The notes under the pieces are model-generated. The model was not told the DNA's origin. It saw only the letters and a program-made list of their open reading frames with translations, and searched no databases. Source: Sporomusaceae bacterium (GTDB lineage: Bacteria; Bacillota; Negativicutes; Sporomusales; UBA7701). Taken from it: a stretch of DNA of 64,000 nucleotides. This document shows, piece by piece, positions 52,624-62,517 of this stretch (its first letter is position 1; each line of letters begins with the position of its first letter). The stretch lies in NCBI GenBank assembly GCA_031460455.1, contig JAVKTQ010000006.1, positions 1 through 64,000 of the forward strand, written 5' to 3'. The translations under genes and the position numbers were made by a program.

Positions 52624-53796
52624 TTACTCGCTGACAATGCTGACCGCGTCAGGATACTCCTTGATCGTCCACAACGCCAGCTTGATCGCCTTCTCGATCA
52701 GCGTCCCCGGCGGCGGCGTCTCCTCGCGCGGCGGCAGCCCCTTGAACTCGACCGTCTCGATGATCTTGCCCCGGTCGTCGTAGTGGACCAGCCGCAGGAG
52801 GGAAAACTTGCCGGAGTCGAGATTGAACCTTATATGAGTAAGCGTCGCGCTGAAGTTGAAGAATTTCTCGCCCCGGCCCTGCTTGGCCTGCCTCTCGATC
52901 ATCTGCGCCTTGCCGGCCGGCTTGTAAGAACTCTTCACCCAAAACTCGGCCCGGTACTTATCGGCGTCTTTGTTGTGAACAAGCATGAGCGTACTCAGAT
53001 CGATGTAGGCGTCATACTCGGGGTACGACGCGACAAACAGATATCGCCGCGGGTCCTCGGACGGGCGCTTGGGAGCCTGGGCCGTCGACTTCCGCGGCTG
53101 GCCGTCGCCCGGCATGTTCAGCACCAGCGGCCCGCCGCTCGGCGTTACCAGCTCGCCGATGGCTTTGGCCCGCACCGCGAAATTCAGGTTCTGGCCCTCG
53201 CCCCGGTAGCCCACGGAAATGCCGACAACCTCGCCGGCGGCGTTGACCACCGGCCCGCCGCTCGATCCGGGGGAAATCGGCGCCGTCATCTGAAAAACCT
53301 CGCCGAAGCTGCCTATTTTCCGGAACCCGGAAACGATGCCGTCCGACACCGTAAAACTCAGCCCTTTCGGATTGCCGAACACATATATCCGCTGCCCCTT
53401 GACCACCTCTTCGCGGCTGATTCGCAGAAACGGCACCGGTTCGGCCACATTGCCGACCGTCCCCTTGACAAGGTCGGCCTCGGGGTGGATGGCGGTAATC
53501 TTCGTCACCGGATACCGCTTGCCGTTCGGCGAAAACACCATCGCGGAAAAGGCATCCTTCATCACATGGCGGTTGGTCAGAAACTCGCCCTCCGGGCTCA
53601 CGAAAAAGCCGCTGCCGATACCGTATTGGTCGCCGTCACGGTCGTACATCACGACAAACAAGACAGCCGGTTCCACTTCCCTGACGAGTAGGGCGAGATC
53701 GGCCTCGGCCGCCGCCGGCGACAGGCGCGCCATCATCAGGCCGGCTGCCAGCAGCAAGGCCCAAACTATTTTCTTCGCCATCGTCGCCGCAACCAT
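52624..53796 (-). CDS. Secreted trypsin-like serine protease with a C-terminal adhesin-E-like domain
   Basis: The 390-residue protein has a signal peptide (about 1-30), a trypsin-like S1C/HtrA-type domain (about 31-215) with the triad His77 (TNRHVM), Asp108 (EADLV) and Ser179 (PGSSGGP), no PDZ domain, a linker (about 220-250), and a domain at about 258-350 with YIDLSTL, YRAEFWVKSSYKPAGKAQMI and YDDRGKIIE, homologous to the tandem domains of the next gene. ATG 53796 follows GGGAGG at seven bases. The two genes are 21 bp apart and probably act together in the envelope. Confidence 0.82.
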   Translation of the reverse strand: MVAATMAKKIVWALLLAAGLMMARLSPAAAEADLALLVREVEPAVLFVVMYDRDGDQYGIGSGFFVSPEGEFLTNRHVMKDAFSAMVFSPNGKRYPVTKITAIHPEADLVKGTVGNVAEPVPFLRISREEVVKGQRIYVFGNPKGLSFTVSDGIVSGFRKIGSFGEVFQMTAPISPGSSGGPVVNAAGEVVGISVGYRGEGQNLNFAVRAKAIGELVTPSGGPLVLNMPGDGQPRKSTAQAPKRPSEDPRRYLFVASYPEYDAYIDLSTLMLVHNKDADKYRAEFWVKSSYKPAGKAQMIERQAKQGRGEKFFNFSATLTHIRFNLDSGKFSLLRLVHYDDRGKIIETVEFKGLPPREETPPPGTLIEKAIKLALWTIKEYPDAVSIVSE

Positions 53797-53862
53797 CGCA
53801 TCGCCTCCCGCAAACGCAATCGACATATATTCTCATAATTTGCCCTTTTATGGCAAAATCCT

Positions 53863-56223
53863 CTATTGTCGTCCGCCCTTGTGCGTCTCCACCGTCAGCG
53901 CCTCGCCGTCGCTGCGGAAAACCACCGCCCCGTCGCGGTCGGTGCGGTAAACCCTCACCCCCTGCGCCGCCAGGCGCTCCAGCACCGCAGGGTGAGGGTG
54001 CCCGAAGCGATTGGCGCGGCCGGCGGAGATGACGGCGTAATCCGGCCGGAAGGCCGCCATCAGCTCCGGCGTCGTCGCCGTCTTCGCCCCGTGGTGACTG
54101 ACCTTCAGCACACCGCCGCCACCAGTCACGCGACCGGCCAGCGCCTGCTCCTCCCGGCTCCCCAGGTCGCCCGTCACCAGGAAGCGGTGGCGGCCGTACT
54201 CCACCAGTACCACCGTCGACTCCTCGCCCCGCCCGGCCCGGTCTTCGCCCGCAGCCTGGACGACGCGGAAAACGACGCCGTCTAGCACGATGCTCTGCCC
54301 GGCGTAGGCCGGCACAAGCCCCCGGCCGCCGGCGGCCCGCAGCGCCGCCCGCACCGGCGCCGCCGGCTCGCCCTGCGGCAGCAGCACCGTGCGCACCGGC
54401 ACGGCGGCTATCACCGCGGCTGCGCCGCCGGCGTGGTCCTGATGGCCGTGGGTCAGCACAAGGTAATCGAGCGCCGTCACGCCATAGTGGCGGAGATAAG
54501 GCGCCACCACCCGCTCGCCCACGTCGAAATCGCTGAACTCCCGTCCGCCGCCGGCGTCCACCAGCACAGCGCGCCGGTGGGGCGTCACGATCAGCGTCGC
54601 GTCTCCCTGGCCGACATCGATAAAATGGACGGCCACCGGCCGTGGGTAATGCGCATAACCGAAATATGCCACGATCAGGACAGCCAGCACGGCAGCCGTG
54701 CGCCGCGGCCAGCGCCGCCAGACGGCCGCCGGCCCCGGCAGGCGGGGCAAAAGTCCGTACACCCACGCCAGCACCAAATAATAAGCCGTCCCGACCGACA
54801 GCCCCATCGCCGGGAAATGCAGCGTCGCCCCCGGCACGGCCGCCAGCCAGGCCGCCAGTTGTACCGCTACGCCGACCAACTGGGCGCAGACCACCAGCAG
54901 CAGCTTGCCCAGCAGCGGGACGGCGGACGCCGCCAGCACGGCCACAAAGCCGACCACCACCACCACCTCAATCACCGGCAGGACGACAAGGTTGGCCACG
55001 AGCGAAGCGGGCGGGATACTGCCGAAATACCACAGCAGGAACGGCAGGACGCCAAGCTGGGCGGCAACCGTAACCGCCAGCGGCCCGGCCAGCCACGGCG
55101 GCAGGAAAGACAGCGCGGCCGCGGTCGGCGGATATAAGAGCGCCAGCCCGAGGGCCGCGCCGAAAGACAGCTGGAAACTGATATCGAACAGCAGGGCCGG
55201 CTGCCAGGCCAGCATGCCGAGAGCGGCCAGCGCCAAAGCCGTTAGCGTATCCCTGTCCCGCCCCAACACCACCGCCGCCAACGCCGCCAGTCCCATCACC
55301 GCCGACCGCATCACCGGCGGCGTCAGCCCGGCCAGCAGCGCGTACACTACCACCGCCGCCGCGGCGAGGCCGGCGGTCTTCGCCCGCCGCAGCCTCAGCC
55401 GCGCCCCCAGCCACAGCACCGCGCCGGCCACCAGCGCGATATGCGCGCCCGACACCGACAGGATATGCACCAGCCCGGTCGCGGCGAAATCCCGCACCAC
55501 CTCGCGTTTTATGCCGGCGTAACCGCCGAACAGCACACCGCTTATCACCGCCGCGTCGCCCTCGGCGACCGTCGCGCGGATAAAAGCCGTCATCCCCTGC
55601 CGCCAGGCGGCGATGGCCGCCGCCGGAGAATTATCCCCTCCCGGCGCGGTCCGGAAATCCTCCGCCCGGGCCGCCAGGCGGGCCGTCACGCCCCCCAGCC
55701 GGTATGCGGCCGCCATATCGGCCTGTCCGGGGTTGTTGTAGCCGTGCAAAGTCTCCACCCGGCCGCGGACGCTCACCCTGTCGCCGTAGGCGGCGACGGT
55801 CGCCTGACGCGGCTGGCGAATATTCAGGACAACCTTGCCGCCGGCCGTCTCCAGGCGCGGCTGCCCGGCGTCCACCGCCGCGACGGCCACGATATACCGC
55901 ACCTTCACCGTCTCGTGGTCGACGTCCGCCCACCGGGGCAGCTCGGCCACCGTCCCATGGAGCGTCACTCTCTGCCCGGCGTAGCGGCTCACATCGTACG
56001 GCGAAACGACCTCCTCCCCGCCGTAGCGGAGCATGCCGACGACGAAAAACAGCGCCGCGGCCGTGACCGCGACAGTGCGCGCCCCCCGCCGCACCTGCGC
56101 CAGGGCGACAAACAGCAGGCCGGCCGCCAGCGCGCCCAGCACCGCCGCCGCCACATTCACCGCAGCGGCCAGCCATACGCCGCCGGCGAAAGCCGCCGCC
56201 AACAGAGGGAGAACAGCAGTCAT
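53863..56223 (-). CDS. comEC: DNA uptake channel ComEC/Rec2
   Basis: ComEC forms the inner-membrane channel for transforming DNA. The 786-residue protein has N-terminal membrane helices and an OB-like DUF4131 part (about 1-200), the Competence domain (about 225-490, including SGAHIALVAGA and LTPPVMRSAVMG), and a C-terminal metallo-beta-lactamase domain with THGHQDHAGG (about 578-587) and SHHGAKTATTPEL. Full-length architecture. The ribosome binding site is weak. It lies downstream of comEA, with an HD-GYP gene between them. Confidence 0.94.
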   Translation of the reverse strand: MTAVLPLLAAAFAGGVWLAAAVNVAAAVLGALAAGLLFVALAQVRRGARTVAVTAAALFFVVGMLRYGGEEVVSPYDVSRYAGQRVTLHGTVAELPRWADVDHETVKVRYIVAVAAVDAGQPRLETAGGKVVLNIRQPRQATVAAYGDRVSVRGRVETLHGYNNPGQADMAAAYRLGGVTARLAARAEDFRTAPGGDNSPAAAIAAWRQGMTAFIRATVAEGDAAVISGVLFGGYAGIKREVVRDFAATGLVHILSVSGAHIALVAGAVLWLGARLRLRRAKTAGLAAAAVVVYALLAGLTPPVMRSAVMGLAALAAVVLGRDRDTLTALALAALGMLAWQPALLFDISFQLSFGAALGLALLYPPTAAALSFLPPWLAGPLAVTVAAQLGVLPFLLWYFGSIPPASLVANLVVLPVIEVVVVVGFVAVLAASAVPLLGKLLLVVCAQLVGVAVQLAAWLAAVPGATLHFPAMGLSVGTAYYLVLAWVYGLLPRLPGPAAVWRRWPRRTAAVLAVLIVAYFGYAHYPRPVAVHFIDVGQGDATLIVTPHRRAVLVDAGGGREFSDFDVGERVVAPYLRHYGVTALDYLVLTHGHQDHAGGAAAVIAAVPVRTVLLPQGEPAAPVRAALRAAGGRGLVPAYAGQSIVLDGVVFRVVQAAGEDRAGRGEESTVVLVEYGRHRFLVTGDLGSREEQALAGRVTGGGGVLKVSHHGAKTATTPELMAAFRPDYAVISAGRANRFGHPHPAVLERLAAQGVRVYRTDRDGAVVFRSDGEALTVETHKGGRQ

Positions 56224-56299
56224 AACCCATCAGCCACCTGACATTCGATCCTCGGTCTCTTCTCCCCTATTTCCCCATAAAAAGGCAAATCCCTCCAAA

Positions 56300-56331
56300 A
56301 AATGGCAAAAGAGCCGCAATAATCGGCTCTT
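56300..56331 (-). terminator. Terminator after the HD-GYP gene
   Basis: Minus-strand AAGAGCCGATTATTGCGGCTCTTTTG hairpin with a further T-run (CCATTTTTTGG), directly past the stop at 56344. Confidence 0.78.
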
Positions 56332-56343
56332 CATTCTCCCCGC

Positions 56344-57489
56344 CTATCGTATCCCGTGACCAGGGCTTGCGGCTTTCGCGGCCCGCGCGGCCGCGTCAAG
56401 CAGTGCGGCCACCTCCCCGTCGTTCAGCACCGCGTCGACGAACAGCGTTAAGTTCTCCTGGCGCGACAGGTCGACCTCGACAGACTCCCCGCCGACGAAG
56501 CCCTGGGCGTTCTTGACGATCTTCAGCCGCGGCCGGTGCTGGATCCTGGGCGTCACCCCCGTCACCACGCCGATATCCCCGTTGGTCAGGCGCACAAACG
56601 CGCCGGTCGGATAGAGCGCGATCTTCGCCAGGAACGCCTCGGCCACCTCCGGATCGAAGAGGGTGGTGCTCATCGCCACGATCTGCTCATAAGCGGTGTG
56701 GGCCGCCATCCCCCGCTTGTTGAACCGGCCTGTCACCAGATTGTCGTACTCGTTGGCCAGCGCCACGATGCGGGAAAATGGGTGGATGCCGTCGCCTTTG
56801 AGTCTGCGGGGGAAGCCCGTCCCGTCGGCCCGTTCGTGATGCTGCAGGGCGATATGCGCCGCCAGCAGGGGATACTCCCGCACGCGCCGCAGCAGCTCGA
56901 AGCCGTAAGTCGTATGGGCCTTGAGCGCCTCGGCGTCAGCGGCGGACGGCGCGGACGCCCCCGCGGCCCGCTTCGGCATGAAGCTGTAGCCGATATCGTG
57001 GAAGACGGCGCCGATCGCTACCTTGTATAGATCGTGGGAGTCGTACTGGCCGAGCGACACCGCCGTCATCGTCGACAGAATGGCGACATTGACCGAATGG
57101 GCGAAAAGGTCGTTTTGATGGCGGTCGATATGGGCAAGATGGAGGACCACCGACCGGTCGGCCATCAGATCCCTGATTATCGTACTCACCAGCTTCCGGC
57201 TCTCGTCCGGTAACTCGAAGACCCCTTTCTTGGCCACATCCTCGTAAACCCGCCTCACAGCCTTGACCGTCTTGAGGCGCACCGATTCCTCGATCACCTC
57301 CTCGACAGGCGGCAGCTCAATCTGCGGGTTGCGCACGAACAGATATGCGACACCCCGCTGCCGCAGCACCTCAAGATTCTTCTCCGTTAAGGTCGCTCCC
57401 GCCGCCAGCAGCGCCCTGCCGTCGATATCGAAAACTTCCTTGCCCAAAACAGTACCGGGGCGAATATACTCAAGCGCCAACCGTAGCAT
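56344..57489 (-). CDS. HD-GYP domain protein, likely c-di-GMP phosphodiesterase
   Basis: The 381-residue protein has an N-terminal DUF3391-like segment (about 1-60), an HD-GYP domain (about 105-285) with HSVNVAILS, VFHDIGY and HHERADGTGFPRRLKGDGIHPFSRIVALANEYD, and a C-terminal beta part (about 290-350). All expected metal and GYP-type residues appear (GTGFP in place of GxGYP). It would hydrolyse c-di-GMP in the cytoplasm. GGGGGTG precedes the ATG. It is inserted between comEA and comEC and has its own terminator. Confidence 0.88.
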   Translation of the reverse strand: MLRLALEYIRPGTVLGKEVFDIDGRALLAAGATLTEKNLEVLRQRGVAYLFVRNPQIELPPVEEVIEESVRLKTVKAVRRVYEDVAKKGVFELPDESRKLVSTIIRDLMADRSVVLHLAHIDRHQNDLFAHSVNVAILSTMTAVSLGQYDSHDLYKVAIGAVFHDIGYSFMPKRAAGASAPSAADAEALKAHTTYGFELLRRVREYPLLAAHIALQHHERADGTGFPRRLKGDGIHPFSRIVALANEYDNLVTGRFNKRGMAAHTAYEQIVAMSTTLFDPEVAEAFLAKIALYPTGAFVRLTNGDIGVVTGVTPRIQHRPRLKIVKNAQGFVGGESVEVDLSRQENLTLFVDAVLNDGEVAALLDAAARAAKAASPGHGIR

Positions 57490-57547
57490 CCAGCACCCCC
57501 GTCATTGCGTCCGGGGCCGACCCCCGTGAAACGCCCAGCATTACGGC

Positions 57548-58111
57548 CTACAGGGTGATCTTGTCCTTGATCTGGTTGAACTTGCTCTCGCCGATGCCGT
57601 TTACCTTCTTGATCTCCGCAATATCGCGGAAGGGGCCGTTAGCCTTGCGGTACTCCACGATGCGGTCGGCCAGCACCGCGCCGATGCCCGGCAGCTTCTC
57701 CAGCGCCGGCTTGTCGGCGGCGTTGATGCTCACCCGGCCGGAATCGGTCGCGGCCGCCGCCGACGATCCCGGCACCCCGCTGATCGGCACATGGACCTGC
57801 ATGCCGTCCTTCACCGCCTGGGCCAGGTTGACCTTGTTCGCGTCCGCGCCGTGCGCCAGGCCGCCGGCGGCGTTGATTACATCGATTACCCGGCTTTCCG
57901 GCCCGACCTTATAAACGCCCGGCTTGCTCACCGCGCCCGTTACATACACAACCGGCCGGTTATCGCGGGCCACGGGGGACTGGCCCGCCGGCACAACGCT
58001 CGCCGTCTTCTCCGGCACGACGAATTTCCGCCACTGGTCATAGAAACTGCCGGCCACGATCACCGCCGCCAGCGCCAGAATAATCAGCCAGTGCCGCCTC
58101 AAAGCGCCCAA
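57548..58111 (-). CDS. comEA: Competence protein ComEA
   Basis: ComEA is the membrane-anchored DNA receptor for transformation. The 187-residue protein has an N-terminal membrane helix (about 8-24), an SLBB domain (about 52-105, VVYVTGAVSKPGVYKV, VINAAGGLAHGAD) and a C-terminal double helix-hairpin-helix (SINAADKPALEKLPGIGAVLADRIVEYR, IKKVNGIGESKFNQIKDKI). It starts at TTG 58111 after GGAGG at seven bases. Confidence 0.94.
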   Translation of the reverse strand: MGALRRHWLIILALAAVIVAGSFYDQWRKFVVPEKTASVVPAGQSPVARDNRPVVYVTGAVSKPGVYKVGPESRVIDVINAAGGLAHGADANKVNLAQAVKDGMQVHVPISGVPGSSAAAATDSGRVSINAADKPALEKLPGIGAVLADRIVEYRKANGPFRDIAEIKKVNGIGESKFNQIKDKITL

Positions 58112-58180
58112 ATTCGTCCCTCCCCCGGTTTTCTCGCTATATACTTCGCCAAATTATCCAATCTTCCTACAAGCCTCCCC

Positions 58181-58209
58181 AAAAACAAAACCGGCCCAGG
58201 GGGCCGGCT
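58181..58209 (-). terminator. Terminator of leuS
   Basis: Minus-strand CCGGCCCCCTGGGCCGG stem followed by TTTTGTTTTT, just past the leuS stop codon. Confidence 0.85.
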
Positions 58210-58219
58210 CTATACATTG

Positions 58220-60706
58220 CTAATCCTTAACCACGATATTCACAAGCTTCTGCGGCACGCAGATAACCTTAACCACCTGCTTGCCGGCCAGCAGCGCCTT
58301 GACCCTCTCTTGCTCGAAAGCCTTGGCCTCAAGCTCCTTCGCGTTCAGCCCCACCGGCACCACGATCTTGTCGCGGACCTTGCCGTTGATCTGCAGCACG
58401 ACCTCGCTCTCCTCCACCTCGATCGCCGCGGCGTCGAACGTCGGCCAGACCTGCTGGTGAACGCTGCCTGTCCCGATCGTCTCGCTCCACAGTTCCTCGG
58501 TGATATGCGGCGCGAACGGGGCCAGCAGCTTCAAGAGTGCGGACACCGTCTCGCGAATCAGGCCGGGGTTGGGCTGAGCCACCTGCTCGCGGAACAGGTA
58601 CAGCGCGTTGACAAGCTCCATAATCGCGCTGATAGCGGTGTTGAAATTGAACCGGCCGCCCACATCGTCGGTAACCTTCTTGATCGTCGCGTGCAGCGCC
58701 CGCCGCAGCTCGCGCTCCGCCTTGGTGAGAGTGGCGGGGTCGTAAGCCTTCTTGGCGCCCGCCTTCACCGTCGGCACATAATGGGCGACGATGCGCCATA
58801 GCCTCGCGAGGAAGCGGGACGCCCCCTCCACCCCCTGGTCGCTCCACTCCAGATCGCGCTCGGGCGGGGCGGCAAACAGGATGAACAGGCGGGCGGTATC
58901 GGCGCCGTACTTGGCGATGATCTCCTCCGGCGACACCACGTTGCCCTTCGACTTCGACATCTTGGCGCCATCCTTGATGACCATGCCCTGAGTGACCAGA
59001 TTCTTGAACGGCTCGCTCACATTGAGCAAACCGGCGTCCTTCAGCACCTTGGTGAAAAACCGCGAATACAAGAGATGCAGGATGGCGTGCTCGATGCCGC
59101 CGATATAATGGTCGACAGGCGCCCAGTAATTCACCTTCGCCGTATCGAACGGCTCGTTGGCGTTCTTGGCGTCGGTGTAGCGGTAGTAATACCACGACGA
59201 GCAGATGAACGTATCCATCGTGTCCGTCTCCCGCCGGGCCTTGCCGCCGCACTTCGGGCACGTGCAATTGATGAACTCCTCCACCTCGGCCAGCGGCGAA
59301 ACCGCGCCGCCGTCGAAGCGCACATTCTCGGGCAGCAGCACCGGCAGATCCTTCTTCGGCACCGGCACCGTACCGCACGTATCGCAATAAATTATCGGGA
59401 TGGGCGCGCCCCAGTACCGCTGGCGGGAAATCAGCCAGTCGCGCAGCCGGTACGTCACGCGGCGCTTGCCCACCTTGTGCTTCTCCAGCCAGTCGGCCAC
59501 CTTCTCCTTGCCTGCCTCGGCGTCCAGGCCGTTGAAATCGCCCGAATTCACCATCTTGCCGGGGCCGCTGTAGGCCGCCGTCCACTTCGCAATATCCTTC
59601 TCGCCGTCATACGGCTCAATAACCTGTATGATGGGCAGCTCGTACTTCTTGGCGAACTCCCAGTCGCGCTGGTCGTGGGATGGCACACCCATAACCGCGC
59701 CTGTGCCGTACTCCAGCAGCACATAGTTCGCCACCCAGATCGGCACCTGCTCGCCTGTGATGGGATGCACCGCGTACGCCCCGGTGAAAATACCCTCTTT
59801 CTCCGTATCCGTCGACGTGCGGTTGATCTCGCTCAGATTGCGCACCCGCTCCACAAAAGCGCTCACCGCCGCCTCCTGCGGTTTGCCGGCGATCAGCTTG
59901 GCCACGAAAGGATGCTCGGGAGCAAGCACCACGTAAGACACGCCGAAAATCGTATCATGGCGGGTCGTATACACCGCGATCTTCTCGCCGATCTCCGGCG
60001 CGTCGAAGCTGAACTCCGCACCCTCGCTGCGGCCGATCCAGTTCTCCTGCATCACCTTCACGCGCTCCGGCCAGCCCTTCAGCTCGCTCAGATCGGCCAG
60101 CAGCCTGTCCGCGTACTGGGTGATCTTCAGGAACCACTGCTCCAGCTCCTTCTTCACCACCGGCGAATCGCACCGCCAGCAGCGCCCGTCCTCCACCTGT
60201 TCGTTGGCGAGCACCGTATTGCACTCGGTGCACCAGTTAACGGCCGCCTTCTTTTTATAAGCCAGCCCCATATCGTAAAACAGCAGGAACAGCCACTCGG
60301 TCCACTTATAATAAGCGGGGCTGCAAGTCGTCACCTCGCGCTCCCAGTCGTAAGAAAGGCCCATCTCCTGCTGCTGACGCCGCATATTGGCGATATTCTC
60401 GGCCGTCCACTTCGCCGGGTGGATACCGTTCTTGATCGCCGCGTTCTCGGCCGGCATGCCGAAAGCGTCCCAGCCCATCGGGTGGAGAACATTGTAACCC
60501 TGCATCTTCTTGAACCTGGCGAACACATCGCCGATGGAATAATTACGGACATGGCCCATATGGAGTTTGCCGGACGGGTAAGGGAACATCTCCAACACAT
60601 AGTATTCCGGCTTCTGGCGGTTGATCTCCGTGCCGAACGCGTTCTCCTCGGCCCAGACCTTCTGCCACTTGGCTTCGATTTCGCTTGCGATGTACCTTTC
60701 GTTCAA
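58220..60706 (-). CDS. leuS: Leucine--tRNA ligase
   Basis: This class I synthetase charges tRNA-Leu. The protein (828 aa) has the HIGH motif as HMGH ([12 protein letters not shown]), the CP1 editing domain (about 220-420, with [20 protein letters not shown]), the zinc-type CDTC segment, KMSKS ([12 protein letters not shown]), and a C-terminal anticodon-binding and extension region. TTG 60706 is chosen because GGGAGG lies seven bases upstream; the ATG at 60721 overlaps that site. It is under a leucine T-box. Confidence 0.97.
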   Translation of the reverse strand: MNERYIASEIEAKWQKVWAEENAFGTEINRQKPEYYVLEMFPYPSGKLHMGHVRNYSIGDVFARFKKMQGYNVLHPMGWDAFGMPAENAAIKNGIHPAKWTAENIANMRRQQQEMGLSYDWEREVTTCSPAYYKWTEWLFLLFYDMGLAYKKKAAVNWCTECNTVLANEQVEDGRCWRCDSPVVKKELEQWFLKITQYADRLLADLSELKGWPERVKVMQENWIGRSEGAEFSFDAPEIGEKIAVYTTRHDTIFGVSYVVLAPEHPFVAKLIAGKPQEAAVSAFVERVRNLSEINRTSTDTEKEGIFTGAYAVHPITGEQVPIWVANYVLLEYGTGAVMGVPSHDQRDWEFAKKYELPIIQVIEPYDGEKDIAKWTAAYSGPGKMVNSGDFNGLDAEAGKEKVADWLEKHKVGKRRVTYRLRDWLISRQRYWGAPIPIIYCDTCGTVPVPKKDLPVLLPENVRFDGGAVSPLAEVEEFINCTCPKCGGKARRETDTMDTFICSSWYYYRYTDAKNANEPFDTAKVNYWAPVDHYIGGIEHAILHLLYSRFFTKVLKDAGLLNVSEPFKNLVTQGMVIKDGAKMSKSKGNVVSPEEIIAKYGADTARLFILFAAPPERDLEWSDQGVEGASRFLARLWRIVAHYVPTVKAGAKKAYDPATLTKAERELRRALHATIKKVTDDVGGRFNFNTAISAIMELVNALYLFREQVAQPNPGLIRETVSALLKLLAPFAPHITEELWSETIGTGSVHQQVWPTFDAAAIEVEESEVVLQINGKVRDKIVVPVGLNAKELEAKAFEQERVKALLAGKQVVKVICVPQKLVNIVVKD

Positions 60707-60735
60707 TGCCAGTCCTCCCATATCGCCTAATAACC

Positions 60736-60962
60736 AAAAAGCCCCGGCCAGCAGCCAGGGACGAGCAACACCCGCGGTACCACCCTGATTGACGGCCCTG
60801 AGCCGTCCTCTCGCGACCCTTAACGCCGGTCAGGCGTCGGCTGCTACTCGGTTCGCAGCCGCTCCTCCGCAGCGAGTTCGGCCTGCCGGGATTGGCTCGC
60901 ATCGTCCGCCAACTTTCTGGGGCCGCGGCAACGGCGTACTAGTCTGCTTCGCGGGATTTACA
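60736..60962 (-). promoter_or_regulatory. T-box leader controlling leuS
   Basis: T-box sequence GGGTGGTACCGCGGG (60771-60785) lies upstream of a terminator stem CCCTGGC-TGCT-GGCCGGGGC followed by TTTTT (60736-60760). Upstream stem I elements include GAGTAGCAGCCG. A likely leucine specifier CTC sits in CGAACTCGC near 60874-60876 (tentative). Uncharged tRNA-Leu should favour leuS expression. Confidence 0.93.
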
Positions 60963-60968
60963 AATACC

Positions 60969-60998
60969 ATTATATAGTACCCCCGCGCCAAAAGTCAA
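60969..60998 (-). promoter_or_regulatory. Sigma-A promoter of the leuS T-box transcript
   Basis: Minus-strand TTGACT (60993-60998), 18-bp spacer, perfect TATAAT (60969-60974). Confidence 0.88.
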
Positions 60999-61101
60999 CT
61001 TGGCCGCGCCCGCTTACCGCCCGGCCCCGCCGCCTTCCGGCGGGGAGGTTGTTCTACTTTTCGCCGCCGCGACATAAGATTCCCTGTAAGGAGGTGCAGC
61101 G

Positions 61102-61494
61102 ATGTATAAACTTATCATCGGCAACGTCAGAGTCACGGTCGAAGACGACGCCATCGACCGGCTGGAGGCCGCCGCCCTCGCCCGCGAGGCCGTAGCCGCC
61201 GCCGCCCGGCGCGGCAAACTCGTCAGCCACATCGAAATCGCCGTCGGCGACGAAGGCCCCCGGGTCGAAGTAACCGAGCGGACGGTATCCGCCACCGTCC
61301 GCAAAACAGTAAAACAGAGCATGCTCGACGGCGTATGCGCCGCCGCCCACGAAAAACTCTTCCCCACCCACGCCTACGCCGCCAAAGACACCTGGATCGA
61401 CGCCGACACCGGCCAGGAGTGGCACGGCAGCAGCGTCGAAGAAACCCGCGCGGAAATCATGGCCAAACTGGAGGAATGGGCAAAAACGGTATGA
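61102..61494 (+). CDS. Hypothetical protein, 130 aa
   Basis: A plus-strand gene divergent from leuS. The 130-residue acidic protein opens with a short beta strand (MYKLIIGNVRVTVEDD), then an alanine-rich helix (RLEAAALAREAVAAAARRGK) and a beta pair (HIEIAVGDEGPRVEVTERTV), and ends with IDADTGQEWHGSSVEETRAEIMAKLEEW. No known motif, membrane segment or signal peptide. AAGGAGGTG eight bases before the ATG makes translation likely. Codon use is as GC-rich as its neighbours. No promoter or terminator was recognised. Confidence 0.65.
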   Translation: MYKLIIGNVRVTVEDDAIDRLEAAALAREAVAAAARRGKLVSHIEIAVGDEGPRVEVTERTVSATVRKTVKQSMLDGVCAAAHEKLFPTHAYAAKDTWIDADTGQEWHGSSVEETRAEIMAKLEEWAKTV

Positions 61495-61562
61495 TAGCTA
61501 CCGTAAGGCCGGCCAGGAGCTGAGCGGCCCCATCAAACATGCAAACGAAGCCTCTTCCAAAA

Positions 61563-62300
61563 CTAAATAACCCTGAGCGTCATCAGTACCCCTAAAACCA
61601 GAACCCCGACTAGTATAATCTTTTTAAACAGGTCATACGAGACCTTCGGCAGTATTCTGCTACCCGCGACAGTGCCCAAAATCGCCGCTGCGACGACAGT
61701 GGCCATAAGCACGATATTCTCTTGCAGGTACTGAAAGTTGGCATATGCGTAAACCGGTATGCGTGTCGAGTCAATGATTACGGCAATCAGCGCCGCTGAG
61801 ACAATAAGCTCCTGCTTTTGCAGCCCGTAGCCTAATAAGTACAAAGACCGGATAGCCCCCTGATTGCCAATCAAGCCGCCGACGAGACCGGACAGAAAAC
61901 CGCCGACGAAATCAATACTGCGGGGCAGCTTTATTGTAATTTTGCCGGGAATCAGCGTTAAAAGAGCATAGCTTGTCAAAAATACGCCGACTCCTGTTTT
62001 GAGCCAAGCGCCATCAAGGTAAATTTGCCCGAATGACCCGACAAAAGCGCCGATGATGCTGACGACGCCGAATCTCTTTATCACTCCCCAATTGACTTCC
62101 GACCTGTATAGGATCAACCGGGACACGTTGTTGAAAAAATGAACAATCGCCGCTAAGAAGATCGCCACTTTAACATCAAAAAACAGCGTCATGACCGGCA
62201 TCATGATTGTGCCTACCCCAAACCCGGTGAAAAGAGTAATAACCGAGGTCGCCAAAGTAACAGGAATCAGGACTAAATACTTAGCAGACAGCAAATCCAT
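61563..62300 (-). CDS. TauE/SafE family sulfite exporter-like permease
   Basis: The 245-residue protein has seven or eight membrane helices and the family pattern VITLFTGFGVGTIMMPVM near the N terminus and FVGGFLSGLVGGLIGNQGAIRSLYLLGYGL in the second half. TauE/SafE permeases export sulfite, sulfoacetate or other anions; the substrate here is unknown. GAGGTGC precedes the ATG. Its base composition is less GC-rich than the core genes, and it lies in an accessory-looking segment with an ACT protein and a LysR regulator. Confidence 0.85.
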   Translation of the reverse strand: MDLLSAKYLVLIPVTLATSVITLFTGFGVGTIMMPVMTLFFDVKVAIFLAAIVHFFNNVSRLILYRSEVNWGVIKRFGVVSIIGAFVGSFGQIYLDGAWLKTGVGVFLTSYALLTLIPGKITIKLPRSIDFVGGFLSGLVGGLIGNQGAIRSLYLLGYGLQKQELIVSAALIAVIIDSTRIPVYAYANFQYLQENIVLMATVVAAAILGTVAGSRILPKVSYDLFKKIILVGVLVLGVLMTLRVI

Positions 62301-62443
62301 TTATTGCACCTCATTTTTCATTATACCGCAAGGCGAACTACAATTAGTCTTCTTCGCCATGTTTTGCCAAAACTTCCTTCTCCATGACTATCCGGCGCAG
62401 ATACAAAACCGGAAAAATGGGCAAAGACGCTATAGTCCACGCG

Positions 62444-62470
62444 AAAAAGGGATGCCCAGGGGCATCCCTT
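62444..62470 (-). terminator. Terminator of the ACT-domain gene
   Basis: Minus-strand AAGGGATGCCCCTGGGCATCCCTT hairpin followed by TTTC. The rest of the 62301-62517 gap shows no gene. Confidence 0.8.
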
Positions 62471-62517
62471 AAGTTTGTATTGTGATTGCCGGGAAGTCCC
62501 CGCGCTCCCTGGAGAAC

